Of a stretch of 64,000 bases of DNA, positions 49,735 to 60,683 are shown piece by piece. The position numbers were made by a program, and so were the translations under genes. The DNA comes from Leishmania martiniquensis (taxonomy: Eukaryota > Euglenozoa > Kinetoplastea > Trypanosomatida > Trypanosomatidae): positions 301,001 through 365,000 of the forward strand of contig NC_090162.1 in the NCBI RefSeq assembly GCF_017916325.1, in the 5' to 3' direction. A model generated the notes under the pieces. The model saw only the letters and a list, made by a program, of their open reading frames with translations. It was not told where the DNA came from and did not search any database. Position 1 is the stretch's first letter, and each line of letters opens with the position of its first letter.

Positions 49735-51513
49735 ATGCAGCGCTCGTCATGTCTGAACAGACCTCCCTCCGCGCGCTTGAGTCTGGCAGGCGTTGCTTCT
49801 CGATCAGAGGCTGATTTGAACCGCCTGCGCACTCGCCTTAACCAGTCCGGTGCCATCATATCCTCTCGCTCTGTGGCGTCCAGGGCAGATGCGAACTTTG
49901 ACGTAGAGGTGGTCAACGTGGGTGATGGTCGTCGCGCCACTCCGGTAGAGAACTTGCTGGCACGATTGGAGCAGCATGGCTTACGTCGCCGCATGGCGGC
50001 CGAGGACGACGCCGGAGCGTACGCCGTGGATGTAGCCGCAAGCGCAGATGCCGAGGAGGCCACGGACGACAGCAGTGACAAGGCGACTGCATCAGGCAAC
50101 AGCCATGCCGGCGGCTCCAGAGACGTGTCCCCTTGCCCCTCACGTGTCGGGGCTTTCCCTTCTTCGGCGCCCTCTCACGCACCCGAATCGCGGGAAGCGT
50201 ACTACTACCTCTGCGTTCCCTGCGAGCTCCGCCTAACGCGCATCAGTCGCCGTCCGCCGCGCTGGCGCGCCCTCGAAGATGTTCATTTCCACTTCTCCTC
50301 GGCGACGCACCGCGCCACCGCGTCGTGGATGGCGGACGACGACATCGACGAGACGCTTCGCTCCTCGCCACTTGTCACGCCGACGCACTACTACAGCCGC
50401 ATCTATATCAACGGTATCCCAACACTCTTGTCACGCCGCCCGGGAGGAGGCGATATGTTCTACCCACTCCCGCACGAGGAAGAACTCGTGGGCCCCTTCA
50501 GTGCCGCTGCTGCACGCGATCGAGACCGCACAGGCGGTCGGGAGGGCTCGCCGGCCATGTCGCAATCCTCAGTAGCGTCGGGCGAGCACGTCCAGAGGTT
50601 GTTTCCGCCATCGGCGCGAAGGGGTGCGCACGGTGGGGCCCCTGTCCTCTGGCATCGCGCCCTTCCCAGCCTGTACACAAAGGTTGTTCAGATTGTTCGC
50701 CGCACGCGCTCCGGTACTCTCGCTGATGTACCTTCTGACCGTCGAAAGTACCGCGTGGCGCGTACGCGGTCTCGAATACTCGTGGGCGTTGACCGCTGCA
50801 GCCGCGACGAGTACCGTGAGCAATCCTGGATGCCGCTGCACAAGGTGCCGCTCTCCCCAGCGGTGTATCGACTTCGCCGGGAGCGCATTCCCAAGCCTCT
50901 GCTGGCACGTCCAGAGTACGTCGGCCGGCAAGGGCAGGATGTGCCTTTCCGGTGCAGCGAATCTGCGGTGCGGGCGGCTCAAGCAGCTGATGTGGCGCAC
51001 CGGACAGTGTACACGCAGCCCAACCAGCCAATCGCGGAGGGCTCTCGTGACTATCAAAGGCAAGGCGACGCCTTCACGACAGCCGTTCCCGTGCCCCTGA
51101 CGGTGTTTGAGGACGAGTGCTACCGAGTCACCCTCGTGTCCACCGTGGAACAAGCGCACCACGAGGACCTCCAGCAACGAGAGACCTCTCGACCGTGGAG
51201 CCGCCTCGCACGTACGGGCGAGAGTGCGTCGCAGGAGATGAGTCACCCGGTGCTGACGCTGGAGCTGCTCATGCAGCACACCCAGTCCTTCACCGAGTCC
51301 TGGAAGCCTCCTGTCGGGTCTACTACTGTCGTTAGTGGCTCGCGTGTGCCAACTGCCGCGCCGTTGTCACCATCTCGTCGCAGCAGCATCAGTCGCCCTT
51401 CCTCAAGTTGTAGTTCAGACAGCATGTCGTCTTCGTCCGCATCTAAGCGCTCGACTAGCTCGATGCCATACCCACACAGCAGCAAGCGTGCAAAGCGAGA
51501 AGGCTCGCTGTGA
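49735..51513 (+). CDS. Hypothetical protein, 592 residues
   Basis: I do not recognise the family. Two more ordered regions (about residues 158-250, starting YYYLCVPCELRLTRISRRPP, and 290-470) are separated by low-complexity segments. The C-terminal ~90 residues are Ser-rich (SSSCSSDSMSSSSASKR) and end in a basic SSKRAKREGSL that could be a nuclear localisation signal. The N-terminus is basic with several Ser/Arg but is not a clear presequence. Tyr/Arg/Pro content in the ordered parts is high. Codon use is like that of the neighbours, the frame is intact and the start is an ATG, so it is a real gene of unknown function. Confidence 0.82.
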   Translation: MQRSSCLNRPPSARLSLAGVASRSEADLNRLRTRLNQSGAIISSRSVASRADANFDVEVVNVGDGRRATPVENLLARLEQHGLRRRMAAEDDAGAYAVDVAASADAEEATDDSSDKATASGNSHAGGSRDVSPCPSRVGAFPSSAPSHAPESREAYYYLCVPCELRLTRISRRPPRWRALEDVHFHFSSATHRATASWMADDDIDETLRSSPLVTPTHYYSRIYINGIPTLLSRRPGGGDMFYPLPHEEELVGPFSAAAARDRDRTGGREGSPAMSQSSVASGEHVQRLFPPSARRGAHGGAPVLWHRALPSLYTKVVQIVRRTRSGTLADVPSDRRKYRVARTRSRILVGVDRCSRDEYREQSWMPLHKVPLSPAVYRLRRERIPKPLLARPEYVGRQGQDVPFRCSESAVRAAQAADVAHRTVYTQPNQPIAEGSRDYQRQGDAFTTAVPVPLTVFEDECYRVTLVSTVEQAHHEDLQQRETSRPWSRLARTGESASQEMSHPVLTLELLMQHTQSFTESWKPPVGSTTVVSGSRVPTAAPLSPSRRSSISRPSSSCSSDSMSSSSASKRSTSSMPYPHSSKRAKREGSL

Positions 51514-52294
51514 GATCCGCACCTCTCTTGCATCAACGAAGGCAGGCTCAGCGGTGTATGGAGGACGACAGCTGGTGTGCTACGCCGACAGACGATGCGC
51601 CTTGACCCACAGTCCGTGTGTCGCACATCTGCTTTGTGTAGAGAGGTGCCGCTGTACTTTCGCTTGTTGCTTGTTGTGGTCTCTCTCGCAGCTCTCCACA
51701 GGGTGCGACGCACCTTCACGCTCAACTAAAGAGGACGCCGGCGTACCAAAGGCCGCCCTTCGCCCCTCTCCCTCTTGCCCCACTGAAGAGGGTGCAACGA
51801 AAAAAAAAGAACTTGAGCTGTGAAGGACACACATATATATATATCCACATGCAGGAGCGATACACGATCCTCGGTGGAGGTGAGCAGTCCGCTTGGTGGA
51901 CCACAACAGTGCCCCTTGTCGTGAGCACGGTTGCGATGACGACTCAATGGATAGCTGCGGCTGGCGCACACAGAGAGAGATACACCCACGCTAACATTAA
52001 CTTCCCTCCCTCCCTCCCTCCCTCCCCCCTCTTCTCTTATTACGGTTCGCTGCCTTCTCCAAAAACAACCCCCCACAGACACCTGTCGCACACTCTTCCC
52101 CCCCCTCCACCCCCAAACAAGCGGATATCAGTGATATCAGGCACCCATCGCGCCCGCCCATTTCCTTTCTGTAGAGCATATCAGAAGGCCTCCTCCCTCC
52201 GACTCCCTTCCCTCTCCCCGCGGGCCACCCTTTGATTTTGGCGGGACTCACCAAATCTTCCGTGGCGTACTTCCCTCTCCCCAAACTCCGCGCC
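51514..52294 (+). other. Intergenic region before the WD40 gene
   Basis: No gene is supported. It contains an AT run (51833-51844), CT-rich stretches at 52000-52030 and 52090-52120, and a pyrimidine tract ending in GTAG with the AG at 52173-52174, a candidate splice acceptor for the WD40 gene. Confidence 0.55.
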
Positions 52295-55200
52295 ATGGAG
52301 GGGACAATGTTTTCGGTAAACGTGCTGCGAAGCCCTTTTGGAGTGCGCGGGACGCACTTGATGCCATCACCCGACACCGCGGTGGCGGTGGCGAACATGT
52401 CGGCTGCTAATGGTGCCCACGTATCAGACATGTATGCGCAGATACTGCCACTGTGCAAGCCCCCTAGCAGCTCAACACGACAGTGCTACGCAGTCTCTGG
52501 CACTCGCGGCATACAGCAGCTGATTGCCAGCACGCGCAGAGCGTCTCCCTCTTCGCAGTGCTCCCCCACGGAAGCTCAGCGAGTTGACCGCAAAGCGTCC
52601 GCCACGCCGTCCGCCACGCCGCGGCTTCAGGTAATCTCGAAGCACGACAAGGGCCGTATGCTTGTTTGGAATGAATTAACTGGTGCTGTCGTCGCCGCCT
52701 GTCTCTTACACCCGTCGTTCACGGTCCATCACTGCGCGATGACGGCCTCGCACCTGTACACGACCGTGGAGGGCTCAGCCGCAACATCTGGGGCGGACGA
52801 GGAGGCGTGCGTCTATGTATGGGACCGCTCTACCCTGCGCAGCGTCACGGTGCTGAGAGGTCATGTCAGTCGCCTGACCGCCTTGACGGTGCGGTCGACA
52901 GACACCTCGACACTAATCGCCACGGCAAGTCTTGACGGCACGGTTCGACTGTGGCGCCATCTGCACAAATCGAACCTCTCAAACGAAGCCGTTGCAGACC
53001 AAAACAAGGTGCAGCTCTTGTGGGTACTGGCCACAGCAGAGCTGGGCAACGTGCACTCTTTGGCTTTCCTGGCAGCAGACACAGTCGTGGCCGCCGCGAC
53101 TCGCTGCGCGATGGCTTTTCTCCGCTTCACTGACCCACCGGCGAAGCGGAGTGGTCGAGGCAGCGTGGTATGCTTAGGCACGACCGACACCATCGCTTTC
53201 CAAAGGGTGCGCTCCGCTGCCGACCCTGACGGTGGCACCACCTTCCTGCATGTGTGTCCATTCAATCGCAACAGTGGCAATACAGCGGCTGCGCCGCAGT
53301 CGTCTACACTGTACCTCCTGACGGGCAGCACCAGCGGGTACGTACAGGAATGGGCTGTTGACGTAGATAACATGGCGTCTGCGGAGGCGTCGCGGAAGCC
53401 CACCGCGTCGGCCGCCGTGCCAGCTTACGTTGGCATCAAGTGCCGCTGGTACCACAAGGCGCACGCTGCCACAGTCGACTGCGTCATCACGGACGAGGAT
53501 GTTGTGGTGAGCACGAGCCTATTCGATCGCGTGCGCCTCTACCACCGCAAGAGCGGCGCCACTTGCTCCATCACCTGCACCGCGGCAATTCCCATTCTCG
53601 TGCCGCAGCTGAAGGAGCTCGTCTGGGGCACGATCGACGGCTCAGTGAGCGTTGCGAGCTACGCGCGCTTCGCGCGTGGAGAAGTGAATGAGCTGCAGCT
53701 GCTGTGGACCGCCAAACCGCACGCGACGGCTATCCGAGGGGTGTGCTTGTCCTTGACACCCGACCTCCGCTGGGATACTCTGTGCACCGGCGCAGCAGAC
53801 GGGTCTATATGCGTCTGGAGTGCAGTGTCGCAGACGGGGCGGGAGGCAGTTTGCCGCGCCCCAGACAAGCAGGGCGGCGCCCTCTTAATCAGTTGCCTCT
53901 TGCATGTGCTCCCCCTGTCGCCACCCTCCATGGAGAAAAGCGCTTCTGGTGTAAAGCGGGTGGCGGTCCTCGTCGCAGGACTAAAGGCCGCGTCCACCAA
54001 CCATCAGGGGGCAATCCTCGCCGTCGAGCTGACCGCAACTGCAGAGGTGGGGCAGATCACCGAGATGCCCCTCAAGAGTAACAAAGGAATCTCGTGCGCG
54101 CACCTCTGTTGCGGCGAGAAGGGTGCCCTGACGCTCTGGGTTGGGACGACGTGCGGCCAACTTCTGTACGCAGCGAAGAAATGTGGGCAGAGGGGCTGGA
54201 CGGCGCTGACGCCGGTGTACTGGGACTCGAAGCCGAACGGAAGCGTGGCGGCCATCTTGAATGATGCAGCCTCCGCAACCGTCATGGTGGCGGTTGCCGA
54301 AGCAGCCAACATGGGCAGGGCGCCGCAACGGCTCTTCGTCTCGGCACTTCAGCTGGACTGTAAGGCGGCGGCGACCATGCTGTCGTTATGGGAAGGCACT
54401 GCTGTACTCCCTAGCACGTCAACCGCCGCGAACGGTGTTGAGCGCACGTTTACCATGACGTGGGTGAGCAAGGCGGGCTTGGACGAGCAAGTCCCCTCGA
54501 GTAGAATTAGTGGGCTGCTGGTGTGCGGCAGCGATAGTACCATGGTGCGCTGTGCACGCGCGAGCGTGAGCGACGCCACTCCTGTCGCAGCCGCATGGCA
54601 AACTCCGGAGGTTCTCCTCTTGGGGTCGTCGGCCGAGCAGCCATACATCGTTCAGCGCAACTTGGACGAGCCGCGGTCGGCCTTGGCCACGGCGGTGAGC
54701 GCGCAGAGTAGGACCTCAGATATTGTGTGCCTCGACGTCTTGGAAAGCCGCAAGCGCGTATTGGTGCCGTCAAAGGTGCGGACAGCGAAGCTCAGAACGC
54801 TGCTGTACGACGTCGGGACGGAAAAGGTGCGACTGGCTGCGGTGCGCCATACGAGCGCTCACGAAGCCAGCGAAGTGTCCTTTTTCGACGACGAGGGCCG
54901 GGAGTGTGCTCGCGTAACGTACAGCGGTGCCGTGATAGGAAGCGGCGACACAAGCGAGGTGCTTGCCACTAAGGAAGCGCTCAACTATACGCCCCAGGCG
55001 CAGGGCAAATCCCTGCAGCAGCCTTCAGAGGCGGGGGAGACAGCCATGCGGGCTGCTCGCTGCACCGCCATTGCCGCGCACGCAGGCGAGCGGGTCGTCT
55101 TCGTTGGCTACGAAGATGGTCTACTACAGATGGTGGACACTACGAGTATGTACGTCTTCTGCCGTCGTTGGGCAACCGACGCGACCGGTGCCACGCAACC

Positions 55201-55318
55201 GATTATGGATGTGCGATACGCCGGCTCCGGAGTTGTGGTCGTGCGACTGGGCAGCCATCACCTTTGCAGCTTCATCGTTCCTCCTCGCAGCCTCCTCGAT
55301 CAACCGTCGTCGTCGTGA
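52295..55318 (+). CDS. WD40 repeat protein
   Basis: The 1007-residue protein has degenerate WD40 repeats along most of its length. Clear ones are GRMLVWNELTG (about 120-130), ACVYVWDRS...VLRGHVSRL (about 171-194), TLIATASLDGTVRLWRHL (206-223) and GAADGSICVWSAV (about 505-517). The total could form two beta-propellers, with a last unit near the C-terminus (YEDGLLQMVDTTSMYVF). WD40 proteins are scaffolds for complexes such as the ribosome-biogenesis processome or ciliary transport. The partner cannot be told from sequence alone. The start is taken at the ATG at 52295; a second ATG is at 52307 and the upstream frame opens with TTG. A small duplication (SATPSATP) lies in the N-terminal part. Confidence 0.85.
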   Translation: MEGTMFSVNVLRSPFGVRGTHLMPSPDTAVAVANMSAANGAHVSDMYAQILPLCKPPSSSTRQCYAVSGTRGIQQLIASTRRASPSSQCSPTEAQRVDRKASATPSATPRLQVISKHDKGRMLVWNELTGAVVAACLLHPSFTVHHCAMTASHLYTTVEGSAATSGADEEACVYVWDRSTLRSVTVLRGHVSRLTALTVRSTDTSTLIATASLDGTVRLWRHLHKSNLSNEAVADQNKVQLLWVLATAELGNVHSLAFLAADTVVAAATRCAMAFLRFTDPPAKRSGRGSVVCLGTTDTIAFQRVRSAADPDGGTTFLHVCPFNRNSGNTAAAPQSSTLYLLTGSTSGYVQEWAVDVDNMASAEASRKPTASAAVPAYVGIKCRWYHKAHAATVDCVITDEDVVVSTSLFDRVRLYHRKSGATCSITCTAAIPILVPQLKELVWGTIDGSVSVASYARFARGEVNELQLLWTAKPHATAIRGVCLSLTPDLRWDTLCTGAADGSICVWSAVSQTGREAVCRAPDKQGGALLISCLLHVLPLSPPSMEKSASGVKRVAVLVAGLKAASTNHQGAILAVELTATAEVGQITEMPLKSNKGISCAHLCCGEKGALTLWVGTTCGQLLYAAKKCGQRGWTALTPVYWDSKPNGSVAAILNDAASATVMVAVAEAANMGRAPQRLFVSALQLDCKAAATMLSLWEGTAVLPSTSTAANGVERTFTMTWVSKAGLDEQVPSSRISGLLVCGSDSTMVRCARASVSDATPVAAAWQTPEVLLLGSSAEQPYIVQRNLDEPRSALATAVSAQSRTSDIVCLDVLESRKRVLVPSKVRTAKLRTLLYDVGTEKVRLAAVRHTSAHEASEVSFFDDEGRECARVTYSGAVIGSGDTSEVLATKEALNYTPQAQGKSLQQPSEAGETAMRAARCTAIAAHAGERVVFVGYEDGLLQMVDTTSMYVFCRRWATDATGATQPIMDVRYAGSGVVVVRLGSHHLCSFIVPPRSLLDQPSSS

Positions 55319-55400
55319 GACCGCGAGCGTGCCTCTCCACGTATTGCTCGCTTTTCAAACGTTTGGGGGTGTCCACGACGTTTTTGTCCTCGACCTCAAG

Positions 55401-56152
55401 GTGCTCACTCTCTGCCGTAAGAGAGAGCGCACCCATTCAGCTCTGCGCCGCCCCCACCCCATCGCGCGGGCGTGAGGCGGCGACAGGCACATGGCGCTAC
55501 AGCCATGCACCGACTCGGTCATCGGAGCACAGCCTCCGCCCACAGACGCTGCCCACTCGCCCCACTGCGCTGGCCGTGCCTCATGCACGGCTCCCATCGT
55601 GCGGGCTGCCGCGTCCCCCACCCCCTCGCAGGGGGGAGAGGGGGAGGGTGCTGCTCAGCCTCCACACACCAGCAGACAGTGCGAGGGCCGAATGAGATGC
55701 GTTGAAGCGACTCGAACGCCTCCGTCATCGTAGAGATGGAACAGGTGCGGCCACTGTCATACGTCGCTTCGACGCAACGCCATCCAGCGCCTGAGCGGTG
55801 ACGCAGCGTAGCCATGCACTGTTCCGATGCCCCCAAACCGCGGGGCACGTCACCCTGTCGCCGTGACGAGTGCTTTGGCATACGGCGGAGACAGAGAGGG
55901 GCTGCGTGCTGTTGCTACACGCAGCACACATAGTGAGAGAGAGGGGGCGGCGCCTGCACCCCCGAGACGCCACGCCTCTGCGCGGCGGCCTGTCTCCGGC
56001 CCCTTTCTCATGGGGCGGTGGGGGAGGGGGGAGGAGTACGTGACACACACACACGTACACACAGTCTTTTTTCTCTCGATTGCAGAGGCCACAACGGTCA
56101 AGCCCAAAAGACCGGCACAGAGGCGCCCTCCACTCTCAGCTTACCATTCCTT
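55401..56152 (+). repeat. Left arm of a 752-bp inverted repeat
   Basis: This segment recurs as its reverse complement at 61392-62143. Position p on the left pairs with 117544 minus p on the right along the whole length without net indels. The only difference I found is G at 55447 against A at 62097 (T in the left-arm sense). Identity stops sharply at both ends. It lies between the WD40 and EFHC genes, contains no accepted gene, and includes a C/G-rich segment and a CA run (about 56042-56062). Its size, copy identity and intergenic placement fit the SIDER2-derived repeats known to mediate amplification in Leishmania (inference). Confidence 0.95.
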
Positions 56153-57417
56153 AGTATTTTCTGTTCTTGGCTTTACGGCCCTCCGTATGTAAAATGTTGT
56201 ACACTGCCTGGGGTGCTACGTAGCTGCCAGTGCTGATGCTATGTCTTCATAGTTCATGGTGGACGCACGGAACTCTGTAAGGGCCTCCCTCTGCCTCTCC
56301 CTTCACTCTCTGTCCAGTTGCTTCCTTTTTTTTGTGGTTGATTGGTTTCCTGTCTTGTTGCTGCCAAGGGAGGTGCAGCAACGGCTTCCAAGAACGGGGT
56401 GTTGTCTGCAGAGAAGCGTAACGGGGAAGTGGCGTGTCGGCGGAGCAAGACGTGCGTAGGCGGTGCTCAGCAGGGTCAGGAGGGTGGGGGCAGGAGAGGG
56501 GACGATGGTTAGAAGGGATGGCGGGGGATCGGGGAGAGGAGAGTTGCGCTTCCTAATGGCCGGATGATCCCCTGTCACGCTGCCGTCCCCGCGTACTGCT
56601 CTGCTTCGCCTCCGCGCCCACACCCTCCTCTTCCCCTGGCCGCCGCGCCTCGCGCTTGCATTCTAAGAAAAGGTAAAACCACGTGAGCGCTTTCGCATTG
56701 AGCCGCTGCGTCGCAGCGTGCTGCGGGCCTCCTCTCTTCCTCCTGGCGGTTCACGTCAAAGTACGGCCATTCCTCACCACCTCGTCATGAAGACAAACAA
56801 CAGCAGAGCGAACAAGCGTGCAAGCGAAAGACCGCAATGCGGACCCTACGCCCTCTAGGCATCCACGTCGCCGTTCTTCGTTGCGCTGTTACGTTTCTTC
56901 CGCGTGAGAGCGGCCCTACCACGGCATCTTCTTAGGCCCGCACATCCTCAGCCCATCTCCTATGTTTGCTGTTCTTCAAAGCGAGCGAGTTCGCGTACAG
57001 GGCTGAATGACGGGAAGCCTTCCACCCCCTCCCCTTCCTCCCCCCTTTCACGAATGTCTTTGTGGTTCTTCGTCCCGCGCGGTGCGAATTGCGACACAGG
57101 TGAAGGGACAGAGGCCGACACCTACCTGCTTCATGGCGCCCTCGCGCTCTCTTCATCACCTCGGCCCCTCCTCTCTCAGCTTCTCTGCACCAGCCAATCG
57201 TCACACCCGCGACACGACTCCTCACCACATCGGCATCAGCGGGTCTCTGGCTCTCGCTTGCTTTAGTGGCCATTTTAGTTTGCCCGGCGGCTTTACTCGT
57301 CTCTTACGACACACACTCTCTCTCGCCTCAGCGCGCTTCCGTTGTTGACGTTATACAACTGCGTCGAACCTCCTGACTATCCCCCCACCCCCCCACCCCG
57401 CTCTCTACCGCAGCATC
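56153..57417 (+). other. Intergenic region between the left repeat arm and the EFHC gene
   Basis: No gene is supported. The last 450 bases are pyrimidine-rich with several AGs, including 57179-57180 and 57330-57331 (86 nt before the ATG), which are candidate splice acceptors. Confidence 0.55.
57311..57331 (+). promoter_or_regulatory. Candidate trans-splice acceptor for the EFHC gene
   Basis: A CT-rich tract ends in CGCCTCAG with the AG at 57330-57331. A further AG at 57412-57413 is probably too close to the ATG. Confidence 0.45.
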
Positions 57418-59688
57418 ATGGCCTACAGTCAGTCGCAGCAAATGAAGAAGGAGTTCCGGCTCCCAATGGTGCCGGGGCTGTCCTGTGGCGAGGAGATGAT
57501 ACGCCGCAACTACGACCGCCGCCAGATTCATGGTGTAAAGATGGGCTGCGCAACGACCATTGCTGGTGTACCCGTAGACCGTACCCTTGGCATGGACGCT
57601 GAAGCCCACCCGGGATCCACCTTCAAGGCTGTCGCTTCAACCTTCACGGCGGCGCCCGGGGGAGATGGCCACGGTGGAGAGGATCTAGCAGGTCGCGTGC
57701 TGCGCTACTACGGATACTGCGTCGAGCCCGTCTCGGACAGTCCGGAGGAAACAGAGCGGGTGCGCAAAGTGGTCATCAACTTCTATCTCGAGGATGGCAC
57801 GATGAGTGTGACGGAGCCGCAGCAGGACAACTCCGGGTTTGCTTCTCCTGCCAACCTGAAGCGCCACATCGTACCAAACCCGGACGGTGCGCCAATCACC
57901 GCCGCGCAGCTGCGGGTTGGTGAGTCGGTGTCCTTCTACGGTCGCACGTACCAGCTTTACGATGCCGATCCCTTTACTCGTGCCCTCTTGAAGGAGGCCG
58001 GGGAAGAGGTGCCGGCTGCCATCGTGCCACCGACGGACGCGTACACCACCAAGCTCCGTCGCCCTGTGGCCAAGGCGCATAACGTGACATCCATCGCAGC
58101 GTCCAGTCCGCTCAGCATGGTGCTCTCGTCGGCCCAGGTGCGCGCCACCCGACGGTTCCTTGAGTTTGACCGCAAGGTGCTGCGGTGTGACTGCACGTGG
58201 GACGACACAGCAAGCCTCTACGGAACGAAGCATTATCTCACGCTCTACTACTTCCTTAGCGATGGCAGTCTCGCCCTCGTCGAGAAGGATGTGCAGAACA
58301 GCGGTCGCGACCCGTTCCCAAAGTTCTTCAGCCGCCAGCGCATCGCGAAGCCAACGGACCCCTCTGGCAAGTTCGACTCCTCGACTCTTGGCTCCGTCAC
58401 CTTCAAGGAGAACGCGAACACCGTCTACTACACCGAAGACGACATCCGCATCGGGAACGTACTCAACCTTTACGGCCGCCAGGTGAAGATCCACGACTAC
58501 AATCAGTTCACTCGCGACTACATGGCAGAGCGGTTCGGCATCACAGCATATGAGCCCATTCCCGGTGCCACACCGCCGCCCTTCGTGCCACCCTGCTCGA
58601 CGCGGCGTGAGATCTCCGAGGAGGAGATGCGGGAGCGCCACAACGAAAAACGCGATGAGCTGCGCCGCCACCGCTTCGCCGACGCTGTGGTGAAGTTTCT
58701 CGCCCGACTAGACAACGGCAAGGAAGAGGATAAAGTGCGCCGCTTCGTTCTGGCCGTCTACCCCGGTGACAACACCATCTCCATCTTCGAGCCAGTCATC
58801 CGCAACAGCGGCATTGTGGGCGGGAAGTTCTTGCAGCGCCAAAAGGTGCGCCGGGCGGACGGTGAATACTTCCACGCGGACGACTTCTACGTTGGCGCGC
58901 TTGTGTCGATCAACTCCTTCCCTTTCGTCATCCTCAACTCGGATGAGCACTCGCTGAATTACATGGAGCACAATCCCGAGGAGTTTGGGCACTCCGACAT
59001 CAACAAGATTGTGCGCAAGATGCAAGCAATGCTGCAAAGCAGCACCACAGGTCTTGCGGAGGCGTTTCGCCGCGCCGACGAGAACGGGCGCGGCGGCCTC
59101 GACATGGAGGTGTTCCTCTCCATCATGAAGGAACTCAACCTCAACATCACTGAGCAGGAGATCCTGACTGTGTTGCGGTACTTCGACAAGAGCAACGAAT
59201 CCTACGTCAGCTACGAGGAGGTAGCCAGCCGTATCATGCCCGAGGGCAGTGCCGTGGCGAGTGACAGCCGCCCGTGGGAGGCCGTTTACCAGGAGAGTGC
59301 CGATCACGCCACCACGTCGTTCCTCGACGACCCGAAAGAGGCGGAGGAAAAAGAGCGCCAGAGGAACGAAGCCGCGGCCGCCGCACGAGGCGCCGCGGAG
59401 CTCCTCGCGCAATATAATGAGCGCCGCCAGCTTTTCATGAAAGGGTTCCACGCGATCACTGACTACGCCAAGGACAGCCTCATCGGGACTGACGAGTTCA
59501 AGATGTGTGTGCGGCAGAAGCTGGAGATCACCTCGATATCCGACGAAGAGATGCGGGCCCTCGCGAAACGCCTCTTTCCAGAGGCGGCTCCGCGCGTGTC
59601 GTACGAGGAGTTTATGCGCCTGCTCAACGGTACCTCGACCTACCCCCACACGGTCGTTACCATCGCTTCCCACAGCGCTGCAAAGTAA
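57418..59688 (+). CDS. EFHC1/RIB72-type protein with three DM10 domains and EF-hands
   Basis: The 756-residue protein has three DM10 domains at about residues 92-188, 246-368 and 423-522. Each is marked by the sequence of beta strands ending in SFYGRTYQLYDADPFTR, LNLYGRQVKIHDYNQFTR and VSINSFPFVILNSDEHS. EF-hand type segments follow (about 546-610; first loop ADENGRGGLDM, second FDKSNESYVSYEE), with a helical tail. This is the architecture of EFHC1/EFHC2 and Chlamydomonas RIB72, microtubule-inner proteins of axonemal doublets, so a flagellar role is expected. A first segment with short motifs (residues 1-70) resembles the N-terminal part of RIB72. The gene is complete and lies wholly inside the inverted-repeat-bounded segment. 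Confidence 0.93.
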   Translation: MAYSQSQQMKKEFRLPMVPGLSCGEEMIRRNYDRRQIHGVKMGCATTIAGVPVDRTLGMDAEAHPGSTFKAVASTFTAAPGGDGHGGEDLAGRVLRYYGYCVEPVSDSPEETERVRKVVINFYLEDGTMSVTEPQQDNSGFASPANLKRHIVPNPDGAPITAAQLRVGESVSFYGRTYQLYDADPFTRALLKEAGEEVPAAIVPPTDAYTTKLRRPVAKAHNVTSIAASSPLSMVLSSAQVRATRRFLEFDRKVLRCDCTWDDTASLYGTKHYLTLYYFLSDGSLALVEKDVQNSGRDPFPKFFSRQRIAKPTDPSGKFDSSTLGSVTFKENANTVYYTEDDIRIGNVLNLYGRQVKIHDYNQFTRDYMAERFGITAYEPIPGATPPPFVPPCSTRREISEEEMRERHNEKRDELRRHRFADAVVKFLARLDNGKEEDKVRRFVLAVYPGDNTISIFEPVIRNSGIVGGKFLQRQKVRRADGEYFHADDFYVGALVSINSFPFVILNSDEHSLNYMEHNPEEFGHSDINKIVRKMQAMLQSSTTGLAEAFRRADENGRGGLDMEVFLSIMKELNLNITEQEILTVLRYFDKSNESYVSYEEVASRIMPEGSAVASDSRPWEAVYQESADHATTSFLDDPKEAEEKERQRNEAAAAARGAAELLAQYNERRQLFMKGFHAITDYAKDSLIGTDEFKMCVRQKLEITSISDEEMRALAKRLFPEAAPRVSYEEFMRLLNGTSTYPHTVVTIASHSAAK

Positions 59689-60683
59689 GCTGGCCTGCAG
59701 TGCGTGTGCGACGGTAGCAGGTGGTGAGGAAGACGAGGAGCGCGGAGGCGGATGCCCGCCCGTTCGTCTCCCGAGATTGTGGTACGTGCGTGAATGTTCC
59801 TTATTACAAAGGCGCGATGTAAAGTACCAGTGCAGCTGGCGAAGCAGCGCGATGCGTCGACTGCTATTTTCCCGTGAGCCCCGCGCACTGCCCTTTCTCA
59901 CGGACTCGCTCCGCTCCCGTCGCTCTACATGGGTGAAAGGATTCGCGCCTGTGATGCGTGCGAATGTTCAGGGAAGGGGGGACGACGGTGGCATCTGTGA
60001 GGCAGTGGCTGCACGCTCTGCGTCATCCTCTCTCTCTCTTTCCATTGCCTTTTTTTTCCCTTGGCGCTTTCCCTTTGCGTGTGTGGGAGGGTGTTGGGGC
60101 GTTTCATATTTTGTGTGTGTGTGTCTCCTTGCTGTCGCTCAAGTCACCAGTCCCTTATGTACGATAGAGTGCGCCGGCCCCTCGCTCCGCTTCGTTGTAC
60201 TCAGAGCAAAGGCGCAGCCACAACAACGTTCAAAGAATATGTCTGAGAAGATCTCTCAAATGCATGGGGAGAGGTAGGCATGTCTCTGTGTGTATGCGTG
60301 TGAGTGTGTGTGAGTGCTCAGGGGTGTTAGCGTGCCCATCTGCTCCACTTTCTGCCTTCCCCTCTCCCCATGCCACACTACTGTGTGGTGATGTGACATG
60401 GAACGGAGCGATGGCAGCGGGCAGCAGGTGCCGTTTCTGTGTGGTAATCGTGTGCCGGTGTGTGCGTTGGCGCCACGCCAGTGTTGCGCGGTAGGACGCT
60501 GGCCGCTTGTGTCTGGACGAATTCCTCTTTGAAGACGCCACAGTCAACTTCCCTTCCTCTCCGCTCCTTCGCAACCTCCCATCGACAAGTCCACACCGCT
60601 CTCCTTCTCGCTCGTCGCCTCCACTGGTGCAGCTCCCTACATAGTTGGTGTCCTTGCACTCATCCGAGACGCTCGCGCACACC
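59689..60683 (+). other. Intergenic region between the EFHC and Sep15-like genes
   Basis: No gene is supported. It contains (GT)n runs near 60110-60125 and 60290-60325 and a CT-rich leader from about 60545. Confidence 0.6.
60585..60632 (+). promoter_or_regulatory. Candidate trans-splice acceptor for the Sep15-like gene
   Basis: A CT-rich tract followed by GGTGCAG places an AG at 60631-60632, 51 nt before the ATG. Confidence 0.5.
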
